DNA of 64,000 bases from Luscinia megarhynchos (taxonomy: Eukaryota; Chordata; Aves; Passeriformes; Turdidae), in the NCBI GenBank assembly GCA_034336665.1, contig CM067568.1, forward strand, positions 13,053,983-13,117,982, given 5' to 3'. Each line of letters opens with the position of its first letter. Position 1 is the first letter of the stretch. Shown in pieces: positions 15,101-24,855 of the stretch. The notes under the pieces are model-generated. The model did no database searches. It saw nothing but the letters and a program-made list of their open reading frames with translations, and was not told the origin of the DNA. Made by a program: the position numbers and the translations under genes.

Positions 15101-18100
15101 AAGTGCAAAGAAGAAAGTATGTGGGGTTAGAATGCAAAACACATTCCAAGCTAGCCACAAAAAATACTAGAAATAAAGGGCTGAAGCCCTAACATTTTAG
15201 TTACCCTATCAAAGCCTTCTGTAGGAAAGGATTAAACTTGCAGTATTAGAAAAGTGTAGTCTTAAGGATTAAGTGCAGAAACCCTTCCTAGGCTATACTT
15301 ACAATCCACATCATTTCTTAACAAAACGATTATTAAGTCTCCCACAGAATAAATGTAAGGTCCAGCAAACTAACATAGAATAAAAACACTGATGCACTGA
15401 GAGCTTGTTTTTCCAATAGAGCAGCAAGTCCATGGGAGTAATAGAACAGCTCCAGATCTTTTGAGAACAGCTGTAAAGCATCTACAGTGCTAGATGTCGA
15501 GATCCAAATGATAACCCTCGCAAGTGACAAGAGACTGCAGAAATATAGAGGCAAAAAAGTTTCTATCCAGTTATTTTATCAGCCAGAACTGCCAGAAGTT
15601 GACAGCATGCAATTACAAATGCAACCACTGTGCAGTCAAGACTGCACAGAGAATATCAATTTATGTAGTACAGCCAGGCAAACCTCAAAGGTCCACTCCA
15701 AACCAATATTCCTGGTTACCCACAAAACTGGGACAGCCAGTTGTGGCACATCCAACCATATTATTTTAGTGTTTGTGTTCATAAGCATGTATTGAAGGCA
15801 AGGTAGTTTTTTGTATTGAAGGCAAGGATAGTTTTAGTGTTTATCCCTATTTTCCAGCAGCAGTTTGCCTGAATTTTTAGACAGCCTACAAAAATTTATT
15901 TTAAAATATGTTAATAGTGTTGAAATGAAACACTAAACATTAAAAATCTCAGTCATTATCCCCTCAATAATTATAAAGTAAAGATTCTTGAAAAACTATT
16001 TTATGATATCCAGCTATAGACTGAATACTGCTTCTGGTTTGCTAAATATTTTCTGATGGAGGTACTGACCCAGAACTATGCCTTTCCTCAGGTACCTCTC
16101 CCACATTTCCCACAAACAACCCATGCCCCTGAGACCCAGGGACCACAAAAACTGGAAGGCAATGTCCTAGGCTGAGTGCACAGTCCTTAACAAGCAAACT
16201 GCAATGCAAGGAGCAGGAACATACCATCGCATGTGAAAGTTACTGGTTGCTGGAATTCTTCAATTTCTATTGAAACCTTGATACTGGCACTCTCCCCACT
16301 TATATTTCTTTGCAGCATGATTGGACTCAGCACAAAACCTGGGTTTGTTTGCTGATCAGTATAAGGAAACTTGGTCCTCAATCTGGAAGAAGAGAAGGTT
16401 TATGAAATATTGCAATGGAGAAGTCCAAGACTAAAGCAAAATAACATGGTAATAACCACAAGGCAGAACAGTAAAGACTACCTTTGGCCCTCTATCTAAA
16501 CTGCATATGCAAAGCACCATTTAATTTTTCTACTCTCAACAGAACATTGCCCACAATAATTACACATGTAATAGTTAGGTGGGAAAAAAAATCCTAGCAT
16601 ATAATTAGGCAGGTTTTCCACATAGTTTAAAATATTTAATAGGTCAGTTCTTACTTCTGCAGAAGCTAAGCTCTAAAACAGTTCTTAAAAAGGTAATCCA
16701 CAGTATCTTCTGAAAATTAGTTTAAAAAAAATAAATAAACTCTTCACATGTTTCAATTTTTAGGAATCTAATCTGAATTTAGATACCATGCAGAAAGTAG
16801 CTATTCCAAGCTATGGAAGTTGAGGAAGAGACCTTAATTGAGATATAAGTTTTTATTTAGGACACAAACAGTATAAATATTTACCTACTACTGAATAAAT
16901 CATACTTGGAAAGCTGCTTTTTATTTTCTGCTACTTAATATGGATAAAATAATTTAACCTTAAACTTCTACCAATATTAAAGTAATATCATAGGAGATTA
17001 AGAACAGAACTCCTCTACAAGGATCATTTATTTCATCATCTTGATTCTGAACAATAGCAAGATCCTCCAGCAAGAGTTGTGCAGCTGAAAGCCCATTGGT
17101 ACTTTAAACACTAGGTCTTGAAAGAAAGGGTTACAATTAGATGAAACCAGAAAGTGTTGCAACAAGTCTATCCTATGTGAGCTTTGTCCTAATTTTGTTC
17201 ATCAGTAAGTTTCCCATTTATATGAATTTTCATTGTTTTTGTGGAGTTTCCTTTTCATTTCCATTCATAAACATTCCTGCTTTAAAAAAAAAAAGATTCA
17301 AAGATCTCTATTTCCTCCATTATTTCTTGAATTTTGATCTTAAAAGGAAAAAAAGGGAAGATAGTTTGTCTTCTCTAAGAAAAAAAAAAATATCTCTCAT
17401 TAAACTGTGGCAGTAAGAATAAAACCCTACACAATTTTTAGAGAACTTCACTTTTTATGTTACAGAATTCCAGTTGTGGAAGCAACAAAAATAAAAGCAT
17501 TTAAAGGTTGGACATCCACTGAGTGATAGGATTTTGTGAGGTATATCAGCTAACAAGAAAAAAAAAAAAAAGACTTGAAATTATTTTAACAGAAATTGTA
17601 ATAAAAAACAAACGAGATACAGAAAAATACTTCAAGGATAAAAAGTTATTATAAAAACAAGGAAAAGTCACAGGACCAAAATAAGAAAGAGGACATATGA
17701 TAATACAATAATCTTAGTACTGAAGATGTTAAAAATCCTGTTGCATTCTTGAAAAAAAATAAACAAACCAGGACAAAACCAGGAAAAACTGAGATAAGAA
17801 AAGGAAAAAGGATACACACTGAAATCTGTCCCATCATGAAAAAAAAATGTAGGACTGTTCCTGTCAAGCTAACTGAAAATGAATCATTTGGCATTTTTTT
17901 TTCCCCTTCTGAGAGTTAATTCATATTCAGTCATTTCTTACTTCATAACTGCTTCAGAAAAAGCTGACAGTTCTTGATTCTGCCCTTCAATTGCTTGGAG
18001 AAGCACGTTTTCTGTCAGCGTGCCAGTGGTCCCATTGTCTTTCTGCAACCCAAAGATAATAGAGGATTAAAATAGCAGCAAACATATTCCTAAAGCCAGC

Positions 18101-21100
18101 AAAGCCACATGTAGGTGATAGATTCTCATAAGTCTGAGGTTTACTATTAATTTTATGTCTACTTCTATATGAAGAAAACCATATATCACAACTAAATTGA
18201 AAAGTTTTATAGATTCACTGGAGCAGTGACTCCTTGACAGCATGTCATTTATTTGCCAGCATCACTATCAGCCAATATTAAGCTGCAAGCAGTTCCTGAG
18301 CTCTCAGCAGTGACCTGTTGCATTCAGATTTGGCTGAATTCAGCTGAACCACAGATGGAAGAAAAACATATTTTTCCTCCAGTTCTGCAATTCAAATTCA
18401 GTGTAGTTCCAGAAAGAACCACTACATATCACTAGTGCCCATGATTATCTCTTCCTACAGAGCAGAAAAATACAAGTTGAACACTGGAAGGAAATAGCAT
18501 TCAGAAGATGAAACTTACAATTAACCCCACGGAATCAACTTAGCACTGCTTTTAACCCTTTATGCCAAATGCTCCCACCATCTCTCAAAACTGTAAACCA
18601 CAATCTCTAGAGTATCCAAGCCAAAAAAGAACTGCTAAAAGAGAGCTGCAGTTTCAAACAGCAAAATCTAATAAACTTACAAAACCAAAACAACAAAGAA
18701 CTGCAGCAGGTTTTAAATCCATGACTGCTTTCTGATCCAATTCACAATGTATCCATACAAATTCTAGAGTAAGAAAAAAGCAGAGAAAAGTTGGAATAAC
18801 CAGTGGAACTCAGTTGTCCACAGCCACCACTAGCCTGAATGAACTGTGAAGCTCTTGCCAGATCCTCCCTGGATTAAGTTAATGAACAGTTACATTTTTC
18901 ATTTTTCGTCCAAAGATTTTTACAATCCTTACAGAAAGCTTTAATCCAACCACAAGGCCAGGAACAAAGCAGACTGCACTACAATTTTTCTGAAAATCAC
19001 CACAATTTATTCTTATTTGAAGTAGTGATTAACTACTTAACTAGTATGTAGGTTATTTATTATTAGCCTAAATAGTCAGCCAATTTCATTAGAGTATATC
19101 AGACAATATAGTTAAATTAGACTCTCAGAAAAGGGGTCAAATCTGAGAGAGCCACATACTGTCTGTCATATCTTTTCCTTCAAGCACTTTTCTCCCTTGA
19201 AATTAACTTGTTTAAGCAGCACAGCATAAACTTGGAGGAGATACAACCCATAATTGCCACTTGAATTGCATTTAAACCTAATTATTTCAGCTAAAATATT
19301 GGTTGCATGAACACTGATCAGTCAAAAGGACAAATTCTGTGTAATTGGGGATAAGCCATACCACATGAGACAATTACAGCTGTAAAGCCACAAAACCTGA
19401 AATGAGTTGGAGCGGCATGTATAACACCTTAAATTTAAACAGGTTCTTCTACTGTAATATCTCAGACAAGTTCTATCACATAAAAATACTGGGCAACCTC
19501 ACAAGACCTGCTAACCTGTGCAACTGTACCTAGCCAACACACTCTCTAAGCAATTGCACAACACCACCACCAAAAATCACAAACAAACAGGTAGGGGACA
19601 TATCCAGGGAAAGGCAAACACCTCTGATGAAGGTTAATCACCTGCTGGTTGGCACTCAACACAAAACTCAGCCACTGCAAATCAAGAGGCTGCCTCTACA
19701 AATGTTAAATTCTATTTACAAACTCTTTAAGGAATACTACAAATAATTACAAAGCACTATGCAACCATAGGACAAAAGCACGAACAAGGGACCTACTTCA
19801 AATTAAGTCACACCAGTGATGAAACAGCACTGCCACTATGTGACACTTTTGAATTCCTTACAGAAAAATTTGCAGGTTATTCTACTGTTAAATTCAAAGT
19901 TTAGGGAACCAACGAGGCATGTCAACAAGTGCAAGCTCAGCCAGGGTAAATAATAAATTTTAATCTAATGAGCAAAGAAAAAAAACAAAGGATTTGGTTT
20001 ATCCATGGTTCACCTCAGGGTCACATTTGGCTAAGGAGAGAAACTTCATATTATTACAAACATGTAATGTTGGAAAAGACCTCCTGGTGGAAAATTAAGA
20101 ACATCAAATACCTCCTTATTTTTAGCTGAACTTCAATTTTAGTTTTTTATCACTTTTGGGAAAATAATTTCAAGACGACAAGCTCTGAAAAACTAAGAAT
20201 TCTATTTAAACTCACTGGACTCATGAGTTTTGAGCAACAAGTAGAATTTTAATTTCTTTAACTTCCACTTGGGCTGATCTAGAAGGTGCAAAAGCTATGA
20301 GTAAAACAGGAAATAACTTGAAAGAAAGGACTTCAGGCCAAATGAGATAAATAGTTCATGTCAGTATAGGCTGCAAAAACAGAAGTGGTCTGTAAATACA
20401 ATTAACCTGAACAATGACAAACAAACAAACCCAAACCCCAATAAATTAACAAGTCAAGTTAAATTAAAATTCCATGAGTATACAAAGTCACAAAACTCAG
20501 AAGCTCTGTGGAAAGTAAGAGAAAACAACACATAAAAGAGGACAAAATGATGCATTTTGCCACTGCTTTCAGAAATGAGTGGCAAACACTGAAGTATTTA
20601 AAATAAATAACGTATAGCTGCTTCAAATATGAATATATACATTAAATAAGCAAAAATAAGAATAGACACAAATAGAGACTTCATCAAAACAAAGCAATCT
20701 ATTGATTCAGGCATTAAACAGATAGTCAGAAGTTTTGACAGAATCAAAATATATTTTTGATATAATCAAAACACTAATATTTCTGTTTAAAGGGGCAGGG
20801 AGAATGAGTTCTTCAGGAAGGGTTTAGGAGGGAATCATCCAGACTTGTTAAGATGCAAGACTTAAAAATATACTTTGAAGAACATATAAATTTGGGGTAA
20901 ATTGGCTAAAACACCAGACAACTGCCACAAGTAGAGGCTACATAACTCAGCTTTTTATTATACTGAGTAGAAAATTTCTTTAAAAAGAAAATAAGTAGAA
21001 GCACAGGATAGGCAAAAGAGAGACTATTCAGGTTATATTTCAAGGATATCCAATTGAGAGACTCATCTTTAAATCTATTTATTTTTTTCTTTAATAACTC

Positions 21101-24100
21101 AGCAGAAGCAATCCCTTCTAACTTAGTCTTGTATCATCATCTACCTTTATAACACAAGCTAGAACTGGAGTGTGATGCCAAAACAAGTTTGGAGGAGCAA
21201 AAGTGAAAAGTAAATCTCAAAACCCTCAATTAGGCATTCACTGCAGAAATCTGCTATAAATTAAGAGCTTGTTTGAAAAAGATGGTGATTTAATAAAAAT
21301 TAATTGACTACAGAATTGATGTTGTGATGCTGTCACAAATAAAGCAAATGTAATAAAAGAGCACCAAGAAGGATGCCCCTGCCTGCAATGAGGGTTTATT
21401 CATGATGTACAAGGCACATGGTACACTGTGCCCTCACACAGAGAGCTAAAATTCTTATTAGTCATTCTCAAAAAAATAAAAAAGAAAAGAGAAGCTCTCA
21501 CACAGAGCTTGCATTGAAAGCTGACAGAAAGTCACCAACTCTTGTAACATATTGAGGTAAATATCAAAATGATTCTTTCATCTTAAGTACCTGCTGTTCC
21601 ATCCTGATAGAAGAACATTTGCTAAGAGCTAGTTACAAATGTGTTCTGCTGAAAAACAGATGAATGATGAGGAGGAGCTGGAACAGCCTTTAAATCAAAA
21701 GTGGCAGGAAGAAAAGACTACATGTGAAGGCAGAGCTTGAACTTCATTTATGACTCAGTAGTCAATACATGACAAGCAAACAGCAGGAGACTGGACCTTA
21801 TGAACAGGAAAGACCCTTTGAAATCCTACACTCCTGAAAAAAAACCTGGAATGTATAAAGCCAGGTTTCATTCAGCAACAGTCAAGCATTACTTCCTACA
21901 GACACCACCTGAGAAGAACAGATCCAATGTAGCCCAGTTATTAGTCAGGAGGTAATTACAGCCAGCCAACCACCACTGAAAAACTGACAAACACATCACC
22001 AGATTACATAGCAAACTGAGAAGCAAACTGCTGTAGAGCCCAAATTTACATGCCTCTCCAAATACTAGGAAATAACAGAGCTAATGTATCACAGCTCAAC
22101 AGCAAGTAAGGAAAAAAAAAAAAAAAACTAAGTCAGACCCAAGATCTATACACATGGCACAAAACCAGAGATAAATGGATTTTTTGGGTTTCAGGGTGGT
22201 TTTTATTTCTTCTCCATTGGCCTTCTATAGAACTTTTGCCAGAATACTGACACCTAACCCAGAAAAAACAGAAAATCCTCCAAATGAGGGGCCAAAATTT
22301 TCACTTCAATGGAAATTTAGACAGTCTTTTAGGCCACAGTCTAGTAAATATTCCTATTTCTGAGAAAGAAAACTTCCTCCAGTTTAGATGAGGTGGGAAG
22401 AATTAAGGAATTATTTGGAAAATATCCTTGAGTAATAACAGTTGCTTTTTTTTTAGCCATGTCCCTAGCCTTTTAAAAACACCTAGAAAGACAACACCTA
22501 AGATTTGAAACAGCTGTAAACCAAAGTCTCCAAAGCAAAAAAATAGTTTACTTCCCATTCTCTAACCAGTTTCTACAAATATAATTTTTTTTAGCCACTA
22601 TCACCCTTGCCAGGGTGTTGGCTTTTCCACTGAAAACTTCTCCACTTCTCTTTCAGTCTTTGTATTCCACCAAAAACCCCCCAAAACACAGAAGTATTCA
22701 TATCCACTTTCTAGTGAGCTGACTAATATTCTAAAACATTTTTTCTTCTTCTTCTTCTTTCATTTTTTTGGTGGTAGAATTATCACAGAAAGAATTGAAA
22801 ACATAGGAAAAGTTGAATAACCTACAGTCTTTTACAGCAGTTGGGAAAAAGTAGGAAGCCCTAATGGGGTGCAATTAAGCAGATGAGACTGTGACAGTAC
22901 TAATCACCTGCTGCACAGCTTGGTTTTGACACAAACTGCACGTGCTCCATGTTCAAAGACATGAGTGCCATAACTAAAGCCCCTGTTGAGAGTTTGGTCC
23001 TGAATGTTTGTTGAAGCGATCCTAGAGAAGAATCTCTCCAACATCTTTTTGCCCTGCCTGATAAAAGTGACATCACAAGATGTTTTGCCTTCTTCTAGAG
23101 CAGAAGCACAGTGTTTCTGACCCAACAGCCACTCCAGCACAGTACAACCAAAAGTTCTGTCAAGCATCCCTACACAGAAGGAAAGCTTTCTACCCACACA
23201 AGAAAATTGTGGTATTGTGATAAAACTTTCAGTGCTTACCTTGCCACCTTCTATTTCCCAGTATCATGTGAATTGCTCATAAAATTGAACTATTTATCAA
23301 TATGATCTAGACACTTAATTGCTCTGAGTATTATTTCTATTTCTTACTGGAGTGTTGAGTTGAAAAACAGAAATTTCCTCAGTAAATGTGGAAGAAGGAT
23401 TACACAAGGGCAGAGGTATTTTGGGAGATAATTCAGTAGTAATGCTCAATTTTCTGGATAGCACTAATATATGCCATAACATCACATTATTTGGACACTG
23501 CTCAAGCCAAGTAATATGCATAAAATAAATAACAGACCTTCAAGTGTCTTTAAATACTGTCATTAATCTTTACTGTTGTACTGCAATTTAAAGATACAGA
23601 ATTACATACCTGTGATGTTTGGCCCTGTAACTTTGCAAGCTGAGTTGTTCTCATGTTTAAGGACTGACTCCTTGTGACTGTCGCTCCAGAAGATTTCCCA
23701 TTAACCTTTCTTTCCAGGTGACAAGTCAGTAACAGCTTTTCTTCTAAGAGAACAGCATCCCACGGGTCTTCAGCAGTCATACTTGAAGCCCTCTCCCCAT
23801 CCTCCTCTGCCTTGTTTAAAGTCTCCACAGTGTCCACTTTTGGTTTACTCAGAGGATCCAAATCCAGCCAGTCAAATTTACTGACATCCCCACAGCTCTC
23901 TGAGGCTCGGCAGGTTGGACACTGCAGACTTCATGGAAGTCATTTCTAGGTCCGTGCTCGACTTCCCATTTCTCAGGAATTCTGAAGTGCTCGCAATTTT
24001 GTCAAATACTTTTGCCATTTCTGGAGTGAGTACTGGAGGGTATAAAGGTAGGCCTCCATGTGGATGGAAAGGTGTGGTAGCTGCCAGTGGGTATGAAATG

Positions 24101-24699
24101 TATTGTGACTGTCTTGGAAGGCCAAGATAAATAGGCTCTCTGGAGGGAAAGGATGACATACTTGGATGGAATCCATTCTGAAATACACCAGTCTGTTTTG
24201 TGTAAGAAGCTGAGGAGTAAATAGGAGGTAAAGTGCATGTCACAGGCGCTGGTATTCCAGGGGTCCACTGTCTCCTCTGACCCATGGGCCCCAGATAAAA
24301 TTGTGAAGACACAGATGGGCTCAAAATAGGACTTGCTGGTAATGTAGGTACTTTACTAGATTCAAAATTGTCATCCAGCAGCAGTTTCTCTAGTTCAGCA
24401 TGAGTGAGCTTCTCTATGTCAATGGTGCTTAGTTTATCTTCCATGTTCTTGGCATCAGCCTCTGGAAACACCATGAGATCGTGGTCCTGTTTGTTATGAG
24501 TCTGTGCTTTTTGTTTGGGGCTGCTTAAAGAGTGAAAGGTTTGTTTATTACCAGCTACACCTCTTTCTTTCTGCATCTTGGCTAATGCCTCAGCTTCCAT
24601 CTGCAGTGCCTCCTCTTTGTCCACATCTTTTGACCTTGGGGCTGCCAGAGACGGTGAGGAGCGCTGCTTGAATCCATTGCTGCTGGATATCTGGGCCAT
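80..24699 (-). CDS. PIK3C2A: PIK3C2A, class II phosphatidylinositol 3-kinase alpha, 5' part of the coding region (17 exons, incomplete at left edge)
   Basis: Class II PI 3-kinases make PI(3,4)P2 and PI3P at clathrin-coated pits and endosomes. Coding exons (high to low): 24699-23610, 18042-17942, 16382-16225, 13301-13181, 12516-12404, 11850-11771, 11656-11593, 9256-9113, 7120-7078, 6989-6776, 6694-6572, 5160-4993, 2815-2707, 1973-1831, 1187-999, 525-432, 174-80. Together they give about 1,015 residues, against about 1,686 in the human protein. The order is: clathrin/AP-2-binding N-terminus (1-363), Ras-binding domain (about 400-500), linker, PI3K-type C2 domain (about 690-840), start of the helical domain (from about 860). 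Kinase, PX and C2 domains lie off the left edge. Junctions are GT-AG and phases agree throughout, except one extra base near 23.9 kb and a phase mismatch between the exons at 12.4 and 11.8 kb. The start was chosen because MAQISS matches the known N-terminus and the ATG has G at -3 and +4. Identity is from recognition across all exons. Confidence 0.97.
432..525 (-). CDS. PIK3C2A: PIK3C2A coding exon 17 (PIK helical domain)
   Basis: This 94-base exon has acceptor gattttctag and donor GTACAG|GTAAGA, and ends in phase 0. It encodes [20 protein letters not shown] and then [11 protein letters not shown], as in the human helical domain. Confidence 0.97.
999..1187 (-). CDS. PIK3C2A: PIK3C2A coding exon 16 (PIK helical domain)
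   Basis: This 189-base exon has acceptor ttcttgtctgcag and donor TCAAA|GTAAGA. It encodes [40 protein letters not shown] and [10 protein letters not shown]. This is the start of the PI3K accessory (PIK) helical domain. Confidence 0.97.
1831..1973 (-). CDS. PIK3C2A: PIK3C2A coding exon 15 (C2-helical linker)
   Basis: This 143-base exon is preceded by a 21-base T run plus ccag and followed by ATTGG|GTATGT. It encodes [20 protein letters not shown] and then [16 protein letters not shown], equivalent to human VDFPSPAFDIIY...LLDILHKDSSLG. This is the more variable stretch leading into the helical domain. Confidence 0.94.
1978..1998 (-). repeat. Poly(T) run (minus strand), 21 bases, forming the PIK3C2A exon 15 acceptor tract
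   Basis: A run of 21 A on the plus strand. On the coding strand it is 21 T followed by CCAG and the exon. Confidence 0.97.
2707..2815 (-). CDS. PIK3C2A: PIK3C2A coding exon 14 (end of C2 domain)
   Basis: This 109-base exon has acceptor ttttttctcag and donor TTGCAG|GTTATA, and ends in phase 0. It encodes [20 protein letters not shown] and then [11 protein letters not shown], the last strands of the PI3K-type C2 domain. Confidence 0.96.
4993..5160 (-). CDS. PIK3C2A: PIK3C2A coding exon 13 (C2 domain)
   Basis: This 168-base exon has acceptor ttattttatag and donor AGGCG|GTAAGT. It encodes [40 protein letters not shown] and [12 protein letters not shown]. These are C2-domain strands with the variable SSPDSNK loop intact. 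Confidence 0.97.
6572..6694 (-). CDS. PIK3C2A: PIK3C2A coding exon 12 (C2 domain)
   Basis: This 123-base exon has acceptor ttccttgtccag and donor GAACT|GTAAGT. It encodes [20 protein letters not shown] and then [18 protein letters not shown], almost unchanged from human. The intron before it (6695-6775) is only 81 bases. Confidence 0.98.
6776..6989 (-). CDS. PIK3C2A: PIK3C2A coding exon 11 (start of PI3K-type C2 domain)
   Basis: This 214-base exon has acceptor ttatcatgtag and donor TCAAA|GTAAGT. It encodes [20 protein letters not shown] and then [20 protein letters not shown], the first strand of the PI3K-type C2 domain. The match to the human protein is very close. Confidence 0.97.
7078..7120 (-). 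CDS. PIK3C2A: PIK3C2A coding exon 10 (43-base exon)
   Basis: This small exon is flanked by tattgtctag and CCTCTG|GTGAGT. It encodes [14 protein letters not shown] and part of a glycine codon, which joins in phase to GSLQPENP of the next exon. The human counterpart is VTSLFGGEDTSRSSTR. The exon is diverged and was placed mainly by its phase and splice sites. Confidence 0.88.
9113..9256 (-). CDS. PIK3C2A: PIK3C2A coding exon 9
   Basis: This exon is 144 bases, exactly 48 codons, with acceptor attccttattag and donor GCTGAG|GTAAAC. It begins [20 protein letters not shown] and ends [16 protein letters not shown], nearly identical to the human linker ahead of the C2 domain. Confidence 0.96.
11593..11656 (-). 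CDS. PIK3C2A: PIK3C2A coding exon 8
   Basis: This 64-base exon has acceptor tatttcttgcag and donor AATGGG|GTAAGG, and ends in phase 0. It encodes [20 protein letters not shown], equivalent to human VEELLDSYHNQVELAL, in the helical linker after the Ras-binding domain. Confidence 0.94.
11771..11850 (-). CDS. PIK3C2A: PIK3C2A coding exon 7
   Basis: The acceptor is atttattgcag before 11850 and the donor is ATAAG|GTAATG. It reads [20 protein letters not shown], as in human EDDETPVDLNKHLYQIEKP. A second AG four bases further in (GCAGGAAG, exon starting at 11846) would join in frame with exon 6 and give LAAN-NDDRTPV. Which acceptor is used cannot be told from sequence alone. Confidence 0.93.
12404..12516 (-). 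CDS. PIK3C2A: PIK3C2A coding exon 6 (end of Ras-binding domain)
   Basis: This 113-base exon has acceptor tttgtttcacag and a perfect donor GAACA|GTGAGT. It encodes [20 protein letters not shown] and then [16 protein letters not shown]. It leaves with one base. The next exon, taken from its best acceptor, needs zero carried bases, so the exon appears one base too long. The human protein reads LARTAED where this reads LAAN. Confidence 0.93.
13181..13301 (-). CDS. PIK3C2A: PIK3C2A coding exon 5 (Ras-binding domain)
   Basis: This 121-base exon has acceptor tttctttaaacag and donor CTACAGAA|GTAAGC. It encodes [20 protein letters not shown] and then [16 protein letters not shown], the core helix and strand of the Ras-binding domain. 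It is nearly identical to the human protein here. Confidence 0.97.
15788..15834 (+). repeat. Imperfect tandem duplication, about 24 bases x 2
   Basis: The block gtattgaaggcaagg, followed by tagttttt, occurs twice in succession with one-base differences. It lies in PIK3C2A intron 4. Confidence 0.85.
16225..16382 (-). CDS. PIK3C2A: PIK3C2A coding exon 4 (start of Ras-binding domain)
   Basis: This 158-base exon has acceptor cttcttccag and donor GCGATG|GTATGT. With the two carried bases it reads [16 protein letters not shown] and ends QPVTFTCD. This is the lead-in and first strand of the PI3K Ras-binding domain, close to the human KLKTKFPYT...FTCD. Confidence 0.96.
17942..18042 (-). CDS. PIK3C2A: PIK3C2A coding exon 3
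   Basis: This 101-base exon enters in phase 0 and leaves with two bases. The acceptor is gggttgcag and the donor is ATGAA|GTAAGA. It encodes a linker beginning [15 protein letters not shown], equivalent to the human KDPNGTSS segment between the N-terminal region and the Ras-binding domain. The level of divergence is normal for this linker. Confidence 0.93.
18043..23609. other. PIK3C2A intron 2
   Basis: This is a 5.6-kb AT-rich intron. I see a few A runs (about 22113-22128), a short TTC run near 22744-22760 and a possible 30-base CR1-tail remnant near 20073. I could support nothing else. Confidence 0.7.
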
Positions 24700-24785
24700 G
24701 CCGCAAGAGCAGATGTCCATGTAAAGCAGCAACACTTCCCTTGCACGGGCTGGCTAGCCTTGGCTTCAGAGCGGATTTAGCAGAC
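23610..24785 (-). CDS. PIK3C2A: PIK3C2A exon 2: end of 5' UTR and large first coding exon
   Basis: The acceptor ttccttttcag precedes 24785, the ATG is at 24699-24697, and the donor after 23610 reads CACAG|GTATGT. The exon encodes the unstructured N-terminus, about 363 residues. This carries the acidic-leucine stretch LEKLLLDD, a DWLDLDPL stretch resembling a clathrin box, and a DPW motif of the kind that binds AP-2. An in-frame ATG lies seven codons upstream (24720, giving MDICSCG before MAQISS), and an in-frame TAG lies upstream of that. The coding part is 1,090 bases, one more than a whole number of codons. The frame breaks between VSNLP (about 23908) and DVSKFDW (about 23890), and the downstream frame then runs cleanly to the donor. 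Confidence 0.95.
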
Positions 24786-24789
24786 CTGA

Positions 24790-24855
24790 AAAGGAAATGA
24801 AACATCAGAAACACATCATAGCAAAGGAAATGAAACATTAGCAACAAATCATATG
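24790..24855 (-). repeat. 33-base tandem duplication at the PIK3C2A exon 2 acceptor
   Basis: The 16-base core aaaggaaatgaaacat (plus strand) recurs exactly at 24790 and 24823, with diverged remainders. On the minus strand this duplicates the pyrimidine tract ATGTTTCATTTCCTTT just upstream of the exon 2 acceptor. Confidence 0.9.

Larger units (their letters stand above)
175..17941. other. PIK3C2A introns among exons 3-18
   Basis: These are introns of 81 to about 2,900 bases. Those over 300 bases are 526-998, 1188-1830, 1974-2706, 2816-4992, 5161-6571, 7121-9112, 9257-11592, 11851-12403, 12517-13180, 13302-16224 and 16383-17941. The rest are short (257, 88, 81 and 114 bases). I see AT-rich unique sequence with A/T runs and one short tandem duplication (15788-15834). 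I found no additional exon, RNA gene or recognisable full-length repeat. Confidence 0.75.

Noticed and set aside
23878..24735. Reading the 5' PIK3C2A ORF as a complete protein of its own
   Set aside because: Its C-terminal tail (after VSNLP) is the wrong frame caused by one extra base. The conserved sequence continues immediately in the next frame.
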